Shown: positions 19,651 to 28,322, counted from the first letter of the stretch. The stretch: 64,000 nucleotides of DNA from Desulfarculus sp. (GCA_003605055.1 QZKP01000001.1:1-64000), one strand, 5' to 3'. Numbers and translations are program-made. Notes: a model not told the origin generated them from the letters alone.

Positions 19651-21024
19651 GTGAAAATCGCAACCACCATCATCAGGCCGGCCCTGGGTCTGTGGGTTGC
19701 AGCCGGGGCCCTGACCCTGCTGCTGGCCGCTCCCCAGCCGGCCGCGGCCAAACTCATGGCCGACCAGAAGTGCCTGAAATGCCACAGCGAGGTCAAGGGC
19801 ATGCAGAGCACGGTGGCCGGCGAGTTCCAGAGCCGGTCCAACAAGGCCATGTCTTTGGTGGTAAACGTGGGCGGTGAGAAAAACATCGTCCTCAAGTACA
19901 CCAAGGACACCACGGTGGCCAACGTGCCTAACATCAAGGCCCTGAAAAAACCCATCCCGGTGCGGGTGAGCTACGTGGCCAAAGGCAGCGACCTGGTGGC
20001 CACCAAGATCGTGGCCAAACCCACCATCAAGGTGCCTGAGAAGCAGCTTATCGGGGTCAAGGATCTGGCCGCCTTGGTGGCCAAGGGGCCCCAGGCCGGC
20101 GGTTTCATGCTCCTGGATTCGCGGCCGCCCATCCGCTACAACGAGGGCCACATCCCCGGCGCGGTGATGATGCCCTTCCCCAAGATGCCCGAGATGATGG
20201 GCAAGCTGCCCAAGGACAAGAGCAAGCTCCTGATCTTCTACTGCGAAGGCTTCAGATGAGTGCTTTCGCCTCTCGCCGCCAGGTTGGCGGAAAAGAACGG
20301 CTACAAGAACGTGCGCGTGTTCCACGCGGGCCTGCCCGCCTGGAGACAGGCCGGCCTGCCGGTCCTGACCACCACCGAGTTCGTCAAGAAGCGCCTGGGC
20401 TACATCGTGGTGATTGACACCCGCGGCCCCCAGGCGGCCAAGGCCGGCCACATCCAGGGAGCGGTGGCCATCCCCCGGGACCAGGTGGTTAAGGAGCGGG
20501 AGCAGTTCCCCCTGGACCACAAGGCCTTCCTGGTCTTCTACGCGGACCAGACCGACATGAACAAGCTAAACCAGGTGACCAAGCAGGTGACCAGTTGGGG
20601 CTACCAGAGCGTCCATATCCTGGACGGCGGCTACCAGGGCTGGCTCAAGGCCCAGGGGCCTATCCAAAAGGACATGGTGAGCACCAAGATCTTCTACCTG
20701 CCCCGGCCCCACCCGGGCGAGATCACCGGCGACGAGTTCATGAATATCGTGCGCAACAAGCCCGCGGGCAAGCTGATCCTGGACGTGCGCACCACGGCTG
20801 AGGCCGCCGGCGGCGTGCTGCCCGGCGCCAAGAACATCCCCGTGGATGAGCTCTCCACCCGCCTGAAGGAGCTGCCCAAGGACAAGGAGATCGTCGCCCA
20901 CTGCCTCACCGGCCTGCGTGCGGAGATGGGCTACAACATCCTGCGCAACGCCGGGTTCAACGCCCGCTTCCTCAACGACAAGGTGGCCATCCTCAAGGAC
21001 CAGGTCTTCTGTTGCTATAAGTAG
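19651..21024 (+). CDS. Periplasmic triple-rhodanese selenoprotein with a c-type heme site
   Basis: Predicted exported sulfurtransferase, 457 residues if the in-frame TGA at 20257-20259 is read as selenocysteine (residue 203). Order: signal peptide (1-33), a single heme motif CLKCH (41-45), an unrecognised beta-rich segment, rhodanese domain 1 (about 144-234), domain 2 (about 240-335) and domain 3 (about 355-440), then a CC pair near the end. Domain 1 reads FYCEGFR-TGA-VLSP, placing the TGA at the active-site Cys of the C-x-G-x-x-C-x-L-S rhodanese loop. Domain 2 lacks a catalytic Cys (FYADQTDMN); domain 3 has C418 (AHCLTGLR). The frame continues in perfect rhodanese homology after the TGA, and a SECIS-like hairpin follows. 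Start GTG 19651 has GGAGG. Conventional calling would split it into two genes, 19651-20259 and 20260-21024. Confidence 0.8.
20257..20290 (+). promoter_or_regulatory. Sec codon and bacterial SECIS-like hairpin
   Basis: The TGA at 20257-20259 is followed, 16 bases on, by a perfect 5-bp stem CCGCC (20276-20280) / GGCGG (20286-20290) closing an AGGTT loop. A GGU-bearing apical loop about 20 nt after UGA is what SelB recognises in bacterial SECIS elements, such as that of E. coli fdhF. Only visual folding was done. Confidence 0.7.
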
Positions 21025-21416
21025 GACCTCGCTGAAGGGCCTCACCGCCCTCTGCCTCGGGGGCCGCCTTCGGGCGGCCCCCACTCCTTTTTTACCCCCC
21101 GCCTTCTCCTCAAACCCTAATTCTGGACCTGGCAATATTTCCAGCAGGAATGAATATTTTTTAAGTCCTGTTCATAATAACCCGACAATTTTTGGGTGTT
21201 TTAAGGTAAGGAAATTAAAAAAATTTTATCTCCGCCGCTGGTGATCCGAAACAATGCGAAAACTAAAATTAATTTAAAAAAACAATTAGATGGGTATTGC
21301 AATTTAAATTTTCGCTCCCGCATACTTTTTACTAGCAGGCAGGTGAATGGAGCGGCCCGCCAAGACCGGGGTGAACCAGGAGGCAGGCGGGCCTCCAACG
21401 AGGGATCGGGGAGGAG
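21025..21416. other. Intergenic: terminator then AT-rich leader
   Basis: Holds the terminator at 21059-21093 and an AT-rich stretch (about 21120-21340), probably the regulatory region of the cytochrome genes. No FNR- or HcpR-type palindrome was recognised. Confidence 0.5.
21059..21093 (+). terminator. Strong intrinsic terminator after the selenoprotein gene
   Basis: Perfect 10-bp stem (21059-21068 with 21073-21082), a TTCG tetraloop and T6 at 21088-21093. Confidence 0.92.
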
Positions 21417-21968
21417 ATGCCAGAATCAGTGATCGCCAGGACCTGGCGAATCAAAGGGGTGAAGCCGGCCTTTTTCGTCTTGTTGGGCCTGCTGCTGGCC
21501 TTCCCCCTGTTCAGCCTGACCTACTACAGCATGTACCGCACCTCCACCCCGGCCTTCTGCGCCTCCTGCCACGAAATCCAGGACGCCTACAACGACTGGA
21601 AAACCTCGCGCCACGCGGTCAACGCCAAGGGCTTTGTGGCCGACTGCATGGACTGTCACCTGCCCGCCCCGCACGACACGGTGGAGTTTTTCTACGCCAA
21701 GACCTTCCACGGCATAAAAGATATCGTGGTCCACTTCATGGGCAAGCAATACGACCGCGCCAAGGCCCGCGAGTTGGCCTGGGCCACCATCAAGAACGAC
21801 CAGTGCCTCAAGTGCCACCGCAACCTGCTCTACATACCCAACCAGCGCGGGGCCATGCTGGCCCACCGCACGGTGCTCTACCCCCGGCCTGGCTACGAGA
21901 AGCAATGCCTGGATTGCCACCGGCCCTTGGTGCACAAGCCCAAGCCGCTTTACGCCTACGGAAGTTAA
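21417..21968 (+). CDS. NapC/NirT-type tetraheme cytochrome c (HaoC-like)
   Basis: Membrane-anchored quinol dehydrogenase that passes electrons to a periplasmic partner. 183 residues: one N-terminal uncleaved helix (about 18-38), then four heme motifs CASCH (48), CMDCH (77), CLKCH (130) and CLDCH (164). The layout matches the NapC/NrfH family. Immediately downstream is an octaheme HAO-like cytochrome, so it fits the haoC-haoA pairing described in Campylobacterota. Start ATG 21417 directly abuts GGGGAGGAG, an unusually short spacing. Confidence 0.88.
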   Translation: MPESVIARTWRIKGVKPAFFVLLGLLLAFPLFSLTYYSMYRTSTPAFCASCHEIQDAYNDWKTSRHAVNAKGFVADCMDCHLPAPHDTVEFFYAKTFHGIKDIVVHFMGKQYDRAKARELAWATIKNDQCLKCHRNLLYIPNQRGAMLAHRTVLYPRPGYEKQCLDCHRPLVHKPKPLYAYGS

Positions 21969-22021
21969 GAACCGGCCGTGAGGCTGAAATTCGTCTTTTG
22001 CTTGCAAGGAGGGATGAGGGG

Positions 22022-23440
22022 ATGAGGAAAAGCCTACTCTGGCTGGGGGCCGCCGCGCTTCTGGCCCTGGCCTGGGGCCTGACGCCGGGCCCGGCCCAGG
22101 CCCAAAAGCCGGTGCCCGCTCCCAACCAGCCGCTGCAAAAAGAGTTCCGCATCGTACGCAGCATGTCCAAGCAGGCGGTGGCCTGCATCCAGTGCCACAA
22201 GCTGGTCAGCCCGGGCATCTTCTCCGACTGGGCCCACAGCCGGCACGCCAGCGCCAACATCACCTGCCTGGACTGCCACAAGGCCGAGGAGTTCGACCCG
22301 GACGTGGCCAAGGAACACTACAAGGTCTACGAGAAGGGCGACAACCCCTGGGCCAAGGCCGCGTACCGGGTGCCCATCTCCGGGGTGGTCACGCCCAAGG
22401 ACTGCTCCCGCTGCCACCCGGACGAGGCCAAGCAGTACTCGGTCTCCAAACACGCCAACACCCTGCAGATCATCTGGCAGATCGACCCTTGGCTCAACTT
22501 CGGGCTCAACAGCGACTTTGAGCGCACCAACGGCTGCTTCACCTGCCACGGCACGGTGCTCAAGGTGGACAAGAACGGCAAGCTGGACCCGCAGACCTGG
22601 CCCAACGTGGGCGTGGGCCGCCTGAACCTGGACGGCTCCCGCGGCTCCTGCTCGGCCTGCCACACCCGGCACCGCTTCAGCGTGGCCGAGGCCCGCAAGC
22701 CCGACACCTGCGGCCAGTGCCACTTGGGCCCGGACCACCCGCAGTGGGAGATATACAACGAGTCCAAGCACGGCTCCATCATGCGCAGCCAAGGGGAGAA
22801 GTGGAACTGGAACGCCGCGCCCGGCACCTGGACGCCGGGGGTGGACTATCGCACGCCCACCTGCGCGGCCTGCCACATGTCCGGCTCGGGCGTGGAGCTT
22901 ACCACCCACGACGTGACCCGGCGCCTGTCCTGGGAGATGCAGGCGCCCCTGACCATACGGCCCCAGGACTTCAAGCCCTGGCCTTCCCAGACCAGTTGGC
23001 AGGAGGAGCGCACGCGCATGCGCAACATCTGCCTGCAGTGCCACAGCCAGGCCTGGGCGGACAGCCACTTCACGCAGATGGACGGCGCAGTCAAGGAATA
23101 CAACAACGTGTACTACCAGCCGGCGCTGAAAAAGCTGGATGAGCTGTACAAGAAGGGCCTGTTGCCCAAGGACGCCTTCTTCAAGGCGCCGCTGTGGGTG
23201 CAGTTCTATGAACTGTGGCACCACGAGGGACGCCGGGCGCGCATGGGCGCGGCCATGATGGCCCCGGACTACTCCTGGTGGCACGGCTTCTACGAGTGCA
23301 AGAAGCGCTACCTGGAGTTCATGCGCGAGGCCGACGAGCTGATCAAGCATCATCAGAAGGCCTACGTGGCGCCCTATTTCCCGGCCGCCACCGGCAGCAC
23401 CCAGAAGCCGCCCCAGATATTCGGGCCCAGGAAGAAATAG
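22022..23440 (+). CDS. Octaheme HAO-family cytochrome c (HaoA-like)
   Basis: Exported octaheme cytochrome of the hydroxylamine oxidoreductase family, 472 residues. A signal peptide ending PAQA precedes eight CXXCH motifs: CIQCH, CLDCH, CSRCH, CFTCH, CSACH, CGQCH, CAACH and CLQCH. The block CHLGPDHPQWEIYNESKHG and the later WHHEGRRARMGAAMM are HAO-family signatures. Family members oxidise hydroxylamine or hydrazine, or reduce nitrite or hydroxylamine. With a NapC-type partner, reduction driven by quinol is likely, but the substrate is inferred. Start ATG 22022 has AAGGAGGG. The frame is open upstream to 21347, but that overlaps the haoC-like gene and has no homology. Confidence 0.9.
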   Translation: MRKSLLWLGAAALLALAWGLTPGPAQAQKPVPAPNQPLQKEFRIVRSMSKQAVACIQCHKLVSPGIFSDWAHSRHASANITCLDCHKAEEFDPDVAKEHYKVYEKGDNPWAKAAYRVPISGVVTPKDCSRCHPDEAKQYSVSKHANTLQIIWQIDPWLNFGLNSDFERTNGCFTCHGTVLKVDKNGKLDPQTWPNVGVGRLNLDGSRGSCSACHTRHRFSVAEARKPDTCGQCHLGPDHPQWEIYNESKHGSIMRSQGEKWNWNAAPGTWTPGVDYRTPTCAACHMSGSGVELTTHDVTRRLSWEMQAPLTIRPQDFKPWPSQTSWQEERTRMRNICLQCHSQAWADSHFTQMDGAVKEYNNVYYQPALKKLDELYKKGLLPKDAFFKAPLWVQFYELWHHEGRRARMGAAMMAPDYSWWHGFYECKKRYLEFMREADELIKHHQKAYVAPYFPAATGSTQKPPQIFGPRKK

Positions 23441-23462
23441 GCCTTCCCTGATCACAGCCAAT

Positions 23463-23488
23463 CCCCGCCTTGCCTAGGCAAGACGGGG
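23463..23488. terminator. Intercistronic hairpin
   Basis: A 12-bp near-perfect inverted repeat (one mismatch) between the two octaheme genes. There is no T-run, so it may be an attenuator or mRNA-stability element rather than a full terminator. Confidence 0.5.
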
Positions 23489-23504
23489 ATTGTATTGTGG
23501 TGCC

Positions 23505-25736
23505 ATGTTTAGCCCCAGCGCCCACAACCGCCGCCGCGCGGGCCTGTCCGGCGGAGGAGCCGCCACGCTGCTGGCCCTGCTGCTGATCCTGGCCCTGGCC
23601 GGGCCCGCCTGGGCCACGCCCTTCTTCTCGGCCCAGACCGAAAAGGCCTGCTCGTTCTGCCACGAGGACGCCCACGGCGGCGGCACCCTCACCCCCCAGG
23701 GCTACGCCTTCCGGGCGGCCGGCTTCTACCTGGACCAGAAAGCCCAGCCCATCGCCTGGCGGGCCTGGCTGAACCTGGCCGCCGGCTTCGTGCACATCAC
23801 CACGGCCATCATCTGGTTCGGGGCCATCTTCTACATCCACCTGTTCATCAAGCCCCGGGCCCTGGTCCGGGGGGTGCCCCGGGGCGAGCGCCTGCTGGGC
23901 CTGGGCAGCATGACCCTGTTAGCCGTCAGCGGCGGGGTGCTCACCTGGCTGCGGGTACCCAGCCTGGAGGCCCTGCTGCACACCACCTTTGGCATAGTGT
24001 GGATGGTGAAGGTGTTCTTCTTCCTGGTCATGCTGGCCATCGGCATCCTGGTCAACACCTGGCTGCACCGCCGGCTGCAGGCCGACGCCGAGGCCGCCAG
24101 CCGCGACCCCCTGGCCCAGTTCGACGGCCAGGAGGGCCGGCCGGCCCACATCGCCTATGCCGGCCAACTCTACGACGTGGGCCACAGCAAGCTCTGGCCC
24201 GGCGGCGCGCACATGCGGCGGCACCAGGCCGGCCGCGACCTCACCGCCGACCTGGCGGCCGCGCCCCACGGCCCGGAGGTGCTGGAGCGCCTGCCCAAGC
24301 TGGGGCCGGCGCCCGCGCCCCCGGACCCCGAATCCCTGGGCCCCAGCGCCCGCCTGCTGATGGCGCTGGCCTACCTGGTGCTGGGCTGCATGCTGGTGAT
24401 TCTGCTCTGCCTGGCCTGGTGGAACTGGGGGCCGCCCCTGGCCCGGGCCGCGGAGCCGTTTGATCCGCAGCGGGCCCAGGCCTGCCTGGGCTGCCACCAG
24501 AATGCCACCCCGGCCGTCTTTCACGACTGGGGCCGGAGCGCCCATGCCCGGGCCCGGGTGAGCTGCCTGCACTGCCACCAGGCCGGGCCCCGGGACCAGG
24601 ACCGGGACCAACGGCACCAACGCCACTTCGTCCAGGGTCAGGGCCCCTGGGCCCAGGCCCGCTATGCGGCCCCGGTGGCCGCGGTGGTCACGCCCAAGGA
24701 CTGCTCCCGCTGCCACCTGCGCCAGGGCCAACAGTACGCCCGCAGCAAGCACGCGGGCACCCTGAGCATCATCCAGCAGACCTCCCCCTGGCTCAGCCAA
24801 GGCCTTAGCTCGCCGCTAGAGCGCGCCACGGGCTGCTTTAAGTGCCATGGCTCGGTGCTCAAGGTGGACGCCCAGGGCCGGCTGGACCCCCTGACCTGGC
24901 CCAACATGGGCGTGGGACGCCTGAACCTGGACCACAGCCGGGGCTCCTGCTCGGCCTGCCACGGCCAACACGGCTTCAGCCTGGCCCAGGCCCGCCGGCC
25001 CGAGGCCTGCGGCGTGTGCCACCTGGGGCCGGACCACCCCCAGATGGAGATCTACGCCGAGTCCAAGCACGGGGCCATCTACCGCGCCCAGGGCCGCGCC
25101 TGGCGCTGGGACGCGCCGCCCGAGACCTGGACGCCGGGGGTGGACTATCGCACGCCCACCTGCGCGGCCTGCCACATGTCCGCCGCCGGCCAGACGCCCT
25201 CCACGCACGACGTGGGCCGGCGCCTGTCCTGGGAGTTGCAGGCCCCCCTGACCGTGCGGCCGCAGGAGTTCGGCCCCTGGCCCTCGGCCAGGCCCTGGCG
25301 GGAGGCCCGGCAGGAGATGCGGCGGGTCTGCCTGGCCTGCCACAGCCCCCAGTGGGTGGACAGCCACTTCCGGCAACTGGACGCCGCGGTTCAGGAGTAC
25401 AACGACCTCTATTTCCGGCCCGTGCAGGCAAAGCTGGAGGTCCTGCACGACAAAGGCCTCTTGCCGCGGGAGGCCTTTTTCCGCTCGCCTCTGTGGACCA
25501 GCTACTACGAGCTGTGGCACCACGAAGGCCGCCGGGCCCGCATGGGCGCGGCCATGATGGCCCCGGACTACGTTTGGTGGCGCGGGTTCTATGAATTGAA
25601 GCAACGCTACGTCAAATTCATGCGCCGGGCCGACCGCCTGCTGGCCAGCGGGCAGAAGGCCTACGTGGCGCCCCTTTACCCGGCGGCCGCGGGCAGCCGC
25701 CAGGCCCCGCCCCGGCCCTCCGGCCCGCCCCGCTAG
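23505..25736 (+). CDS. Fusion: heme c + four-helix membrane module + cytochrome-b5-like domain + octaheme HAO-like domain
   Basis: 743 residues. A signal peptide (about 15-37, ending PAWA) precedes a single CSFCH (49-53). Three helices follow (about 88-114, 130-150, 160-187), with His residues at 97, 112 and 159 in a CopD/HemJ-like arrangement. A cytochrome-b5-like domain (about 212-266; WPGG, HMRRHQAGRDLT, APHG) comes next, then a fourth helix (283-307), then an HAO-family region with eight CXXCH motifs (CLGCH to CLACH). If the signal is cleaved, topology puts the b5 domain in the cytoplasm and all nine c-hemes in the periplasm, so the protein could carry electrons across the membrane. The octaheme part is closely similar to the preceding gene. 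The start ATG 23505 has no good ribosome site; TTG 23490 is in frame. Confidence 0.85.
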   Translation: MFSPSAHNRRRAGLSGGGAATLLALLLILALAGPAWATPFFSAQTEKACSFCHEDAHGGGTLTPQGYAFRAAGFYLDQKAQPIAWRAWLNLAAGFVHITTAIIWFGAIFYIHLFIKPRALVRGVPRGERLLGLGSMTLLAVSGGVLTWLRVPSLEALLHTTFGIVWMVKVFFFLVMLAIGILVNTWLHRRLQADAEAASRDPLAQFDGQEGRPAHIAYAGQLYDVGHSKLWPGGAHMRRHQAGRDLTADLAAAPHGPEVLERLPKLGPAPAPPDPESLGPSARLLMALAYLVLGCMLVILLCLAWWNWGPPLARAAEPFDPQRAQACLGCHQNATPAVFHDWGRSAHARARVSCLHCHQAGPRDQDRDQRHQRHFVQGQGPWAQARYAAPVAAVVTPKDCSRCHLRQGQQYARSKHAGTLSIIQQTSPWLSQGLSSPLERATGCFKCHGSVLKVDAQGRLDPLTWPNMGVGRLNLDHSRGSCSACHGQHGFSLAQARRPEACGVCHLGPDHPQMEIYAESKHGAIYRAQGRAWRWDAPPETWTPGVDYRTPTCAACHMSAAGQTPSTHDVGRRLSWELQAPLTVRPQEFGPWPSARPWREARQEMRRVCLACHSPQWVDSHFRQLDAAVQEYNDLYFRPVQAKLEVLHDKGLLPREAFFRSPLWTSYYELWHHEGRRARMGAAMMAPDYVWWRGFYELKQRYVKFMRRADRLLASGQKAYVAPLYPAAAGSRQAPPRPSGPPR

Positions 25737-25819
25737 CCTTGGCCTTGAAAGCAGTTTAAAATCTAGCCCATCAGGGCCGTGCGTCCGGCCGCCAGAGTTC
25801 CCGCCGCAGGAGCCAGGTC

Positions 25820-26479
25820 ATGAGTATAGTGCTGCTCTTATTTGTGGTGACGGTCTCCCTGTTGATCATCAAGGCCGGCACCGTGGCCCTGGAGATGACC
25901 GGCCTGGACCGGCCCACGGCCTTGTTCCAGGCCGTGTCCTCCTTCAGCAACACCGGCTTCACCACCCGGGAGTCCGAGCGCATCGTCAACCACCCCCGCC
26001 GCCGGCGCATCGTCACCTATTTGATCATCACCGGCAACATAGGCTTCGTATCCGCGGTCTCCACCACGGTGCTCACCCTGCGCCACGAGAACGACCTGGT
26101 CAACGCCGTCCGGCTGCTGGTGGTGATCCTGGCCCTGATCCTCATCTACAAGCTGCTCAGCCATCTCGGCTCCGTGCAGAAGATAAACCAGAGAGCGCGC
26201 CTGTATCTGCGCAAGAAGCTGGGCTTCGAGGACGTACACATAGAGGAAATCCTGCACCAGGCCGAGGGCACCGGCCTGGTGGAGGTGCTGGTGGAGAACA
26301 GCTCGCAGCTCATTGACAAGACCCTGCAGGAGTGCGGCATGACCCACAAGGGCCTGATCGTGCTGTCCGTGGAGCGGGAGGGCGTCCTGACCCCTGTGCC
26401 GCCGGCCGACACGGCCATCAAGAAAGGCGACCGCCTGCTTATCTACGGTAAAATGGACAACATCAAGCAGGTGGTGTAA
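25820..26479 (+). CDS. Membrane protein with TrkH-like pore segment and TrkA_C domain
   Basis: 219 residues. An N-terminal helix, then SSFSNTGFTT (about 40-49) that resembles the TrkH/KtrB potassium-selectivity loop, a second and third hydrophobic segment (about 65-85 and 97-112), and a C-terminal RCK_C/TrkA_C-like domain (about 140-219; LVEVLVENSSQLIDKTLQE, AIKKGDRLLIYG). TrkA_C binds regulatory ligands in K+ transporters. The protein has one pore motif rather than the usual four, so it would have to oligomerise or serve another role. Start ATG 25820 follows an AGGAG. Specific ion unknown. Confidence 0.7.
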   Translation: MSIVLLLFVVTVSLLIIKAGTVALEMTGLDRPTALFQAVSSFSNTGFTTRESERIVNHPRRRRIVTYLIITGNIGFVSAVSTTVLTLRHENDLVNAVRLLVVILALILIYKLLSHLGSVQKINQRARLYLRKKLGFEDVHIEEILHQAEGTGLVEVLVENSSQLIDKTLQECGMTHKGLIVLSVEREGVLTPVPPADTAIKKGDRLLIYGKMDNIKQVV

Positions 26480-26544
26480 TCGTCTCACTGGCCGGCCCGG
26501 CCACGGCCGCGGCAACCCCCACCCCCTCCGGCAAAGAGGCACCC

Positions 26545-27570
26545 ATGCCCATACCCGGCAACCTGCTGACCACGGCCATGGCCGTAATGCCCCACCGCGA
26601 CGTGGACCGGGCCCTGGAGATGGCCCTGAGCCTGGACATCCCCTTCTGGCCCCAGCTCCCGCTTCTCAGCTACTACGAGGACATGTACGTGCAGGCCTCG
26701 GAGCACTTCCCGGGCATGGTGCTGGACCTGGAGGGCCGCACCCTGTCCTTCTCCAGCCAGAAGTTCATGGACGAGTTGGAACAGACCCTGGCCCACCTGG
26801 AGGAGCCGGAGTACTTTGACATCTCGCCCCAGTACTCGGCGGTGTACCATAAGTTCCTGGAGCTGAACCTGGCCGGCCGCCCGGCCATCCGCGGCCAGTT
26901 GGAGGGGCCCATCAGCTTCGGCCTCAACGTCAAGGACGAGAACGACCGGCCCATACTCTTTGACGACACGGTGCGGCCCTTTCTGCTGGAGGTGATGGCC
27001 CGCCGGGTCAACGTGCAACTGGCCCGCCTCAAGCGCATGAACCCCAACGCCTTCATGTTCATTGACGAGCCGGGGCTCCAGTTCATCTTCAGCGCCCTGA
27101 GCGGCTACAGCGACCGGCAGGCCCACCAGGACCTGGAGGGCTTCTTCGCGGCCATAGAGCGGCCGCGGGGGGTGCACCTGTGCGGCAACCCGGACTGGGA
27201 CTTCCTGCTCAGCCTGGACATAGACGTGCTGTCGCTGGACGTGTACACCAACCACGAGGTGTTCGCGGCCTACGCCGGGTCCATCAAGCGCTTCCTGGAA
27301 CGCGGCGGGGTGCTGGTCTGGGGAGTGGCGCCCACCAACTTCGAGCCCTTTGCCAAGGAGAGCCTGGGCAGCCTGCGCGACCTCTTGCTGGACACCTGGA
27401 CCTACCTGGAGCGCCACGGCCTGGACCGGGACCTGATGCTGGCCCAGAGCCTGCTCTCGCCCGCCACCTGCTGCCTGGTGAATCCTGACGGGGCGGTGAC
27501 CGTGGAAAAGGCCTTTGGGGTGGTGCGGGAGCTGTCGGGGCGGCTAAGGGAGGAGTTGGGGCTGGGGTGA
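26545..27570 (+). CDS. MetE-C / UROD-superfamily methyltransferase-like protein
   Basis: 341 residues with a TIM-barrel pattern like short cobalamin-independent methionine synthases (core-MetE). Possible zinc ligands H211 and C213 (VHLCGNPDW) and C309/C310 (SPATCCLVNP) match the His-Cys...Cys arrangement; FIDEPGLQF (about 172-180) matches the conserved DEP segment. Core-MetE enzymes transfer a methyl group, probably from a methylcorrinoid, to homocysteine; that role is inferred here, and a different thiol acceptor is possible. Start ATG 26545 has AGAGG. It follows the TrkA_C protein by 65 bases. Confidence 0.65.
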   Translation: MPIPGNLLTTAMAVMPHRDVDRALEMALSLDIPFWPQLPLLSYYEDMYVQASEHFPGMVLDLEGRTLSFSSQKFMDELEQTLAHLEEPEYFDISPQYSAVYHKFLELNLAGRPAIRGQLEGPISFGLNVKDENDRPILFDDTVRPFLLEVMARRVNVQLARLKRMNPNAFMFIDEPGLQFIFSALSGYSDRQAHQDLEGFFAAIERPRGVHLCGNPDWDFLLSLDIDVLSLDVYTNHEVFAAYAGSIKRFLERGGVLVWGVAPTNFEPFAKESLGSLRDLLLDTWTYLERHGLDRDLMLAQSLLSPATCCLVNPDGAVTVEKAFGVVRELSGRLREELGLG

Positions 27571-27596
27571 AGTTTCCGTTTTGACTTTAAAGAAAG

Positions 27597-28322
27597 CTAG
27601 GGAGCTAATGCTCCCCACTTCCTGAGATCCTGAGTACCACTCTTCAACCAATCATTCAGGGAGGCACACACGGGCGTCACCGAGGCATATGGTAATGCAT
27701 CCTGAATCCGCCTACATGATGCTACCAATGCAGATTTATTGCGGTTGACAACGACCCAGTACGACTCGCCGATAGGCATCTCATCTTCCACACGCCCCAA
27801 AGCCCTCAAAAGGAACTTATCTGTTTCACACTCAAACGACATCCCCACCACCACAAAGTATTTATCACAAATCATTTTGTTATAAGCTTCATTCGCCTCC
27901 TGCGTATTCGTCCTACACGTGCCTGAGTCCTCTTCAAGCAAAAAAGGACTTCGCCTAGAGTTGTCTTCGAGAATCTCAACAGTACCGTTGAGGTGGAACA
28001 CGTGACTGGTGTCCAACCACTGCGGCAGGTAAGAGAGATCAAATTTTTCAATTTCACGCTGGAGCAAAAAATCCCAGTTCGTGGTTATAAACCGGTGACG
28101 CCACCCAGGCCGGGTGTTTTCCGAAAGGAGCCCCAAAAAAAATCGGATGACACTGCAATCAATATCTGGCCGATCCATTTCTTTGGGCAAGGCAGCCTTA
28201 ATGAGCGCAATTGCTTCGACTCGCGGAAGTCTGCGCCATTCGTCGGGAACTACCCATGAAAGGTTGCATCCAATCGAGAGCCCTCGCCCAAAAAACCAGT
28301 TAATGCATTTTGACCTTGCCAC
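27597..28322 (-). CDS. SIR2-like domain protein, orphan, low GC
   Basis: About 241 residues. Motifs of the SIR2-like NAD-binding fold: GRGLSIGCN near the N-terminus (glycine-rich loop), ITTNWDFLLQ, HLNGTVE (putative catalytic His) and YFVVVGMSF. Such domains occur as NAD-consuming effectors in antiphage systems, but no partner gene is adjacent, so defence is only a possibility. Base composition is clearly AT-richer than both neighbours, suggesting recent transfer. Start taken as GTG 28322 with GGAGG 11 bases upstream; TTG 28340 is the alternative. Confidence 0.6.
   Translation of the reverse strand: MARSKCINWFFGRGLSIGCNLSWVVPDEWRRLPRVEAIALIKAALPKEMDRPDIDCSVIRFFLGLLSENTRPGWRHRFITTNWDFLLQREIEKFDLSYLPQWLDTSHVFHLNGTVEILEDNSRRSPFLLEEDSGTCRTNTQEANEAYNKMICDKYFVVVGMSFECETDKFLLRALGRVEDEMPIGESYWVVVNRNKSALVASCRRIQDALPYASVTPVCASLNDWLKSGTQDLRKWGALAP

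Noticed and set aside
20257-20259. TGA as a true stop making two genes or a pseudogene
   Set aside because: The break is at the rhodanese catalytic position, frame and homology continue, the downstream part has no ribosome site of its own, and a SECIS-like hairpin follows.
21347-22021. In-frame upstream extension of the first octaheme cytochrome
   Set aside because: It overlaps the tetraheme gene in another frame; a signal peptide and strong ribosome site define ATG 22022.
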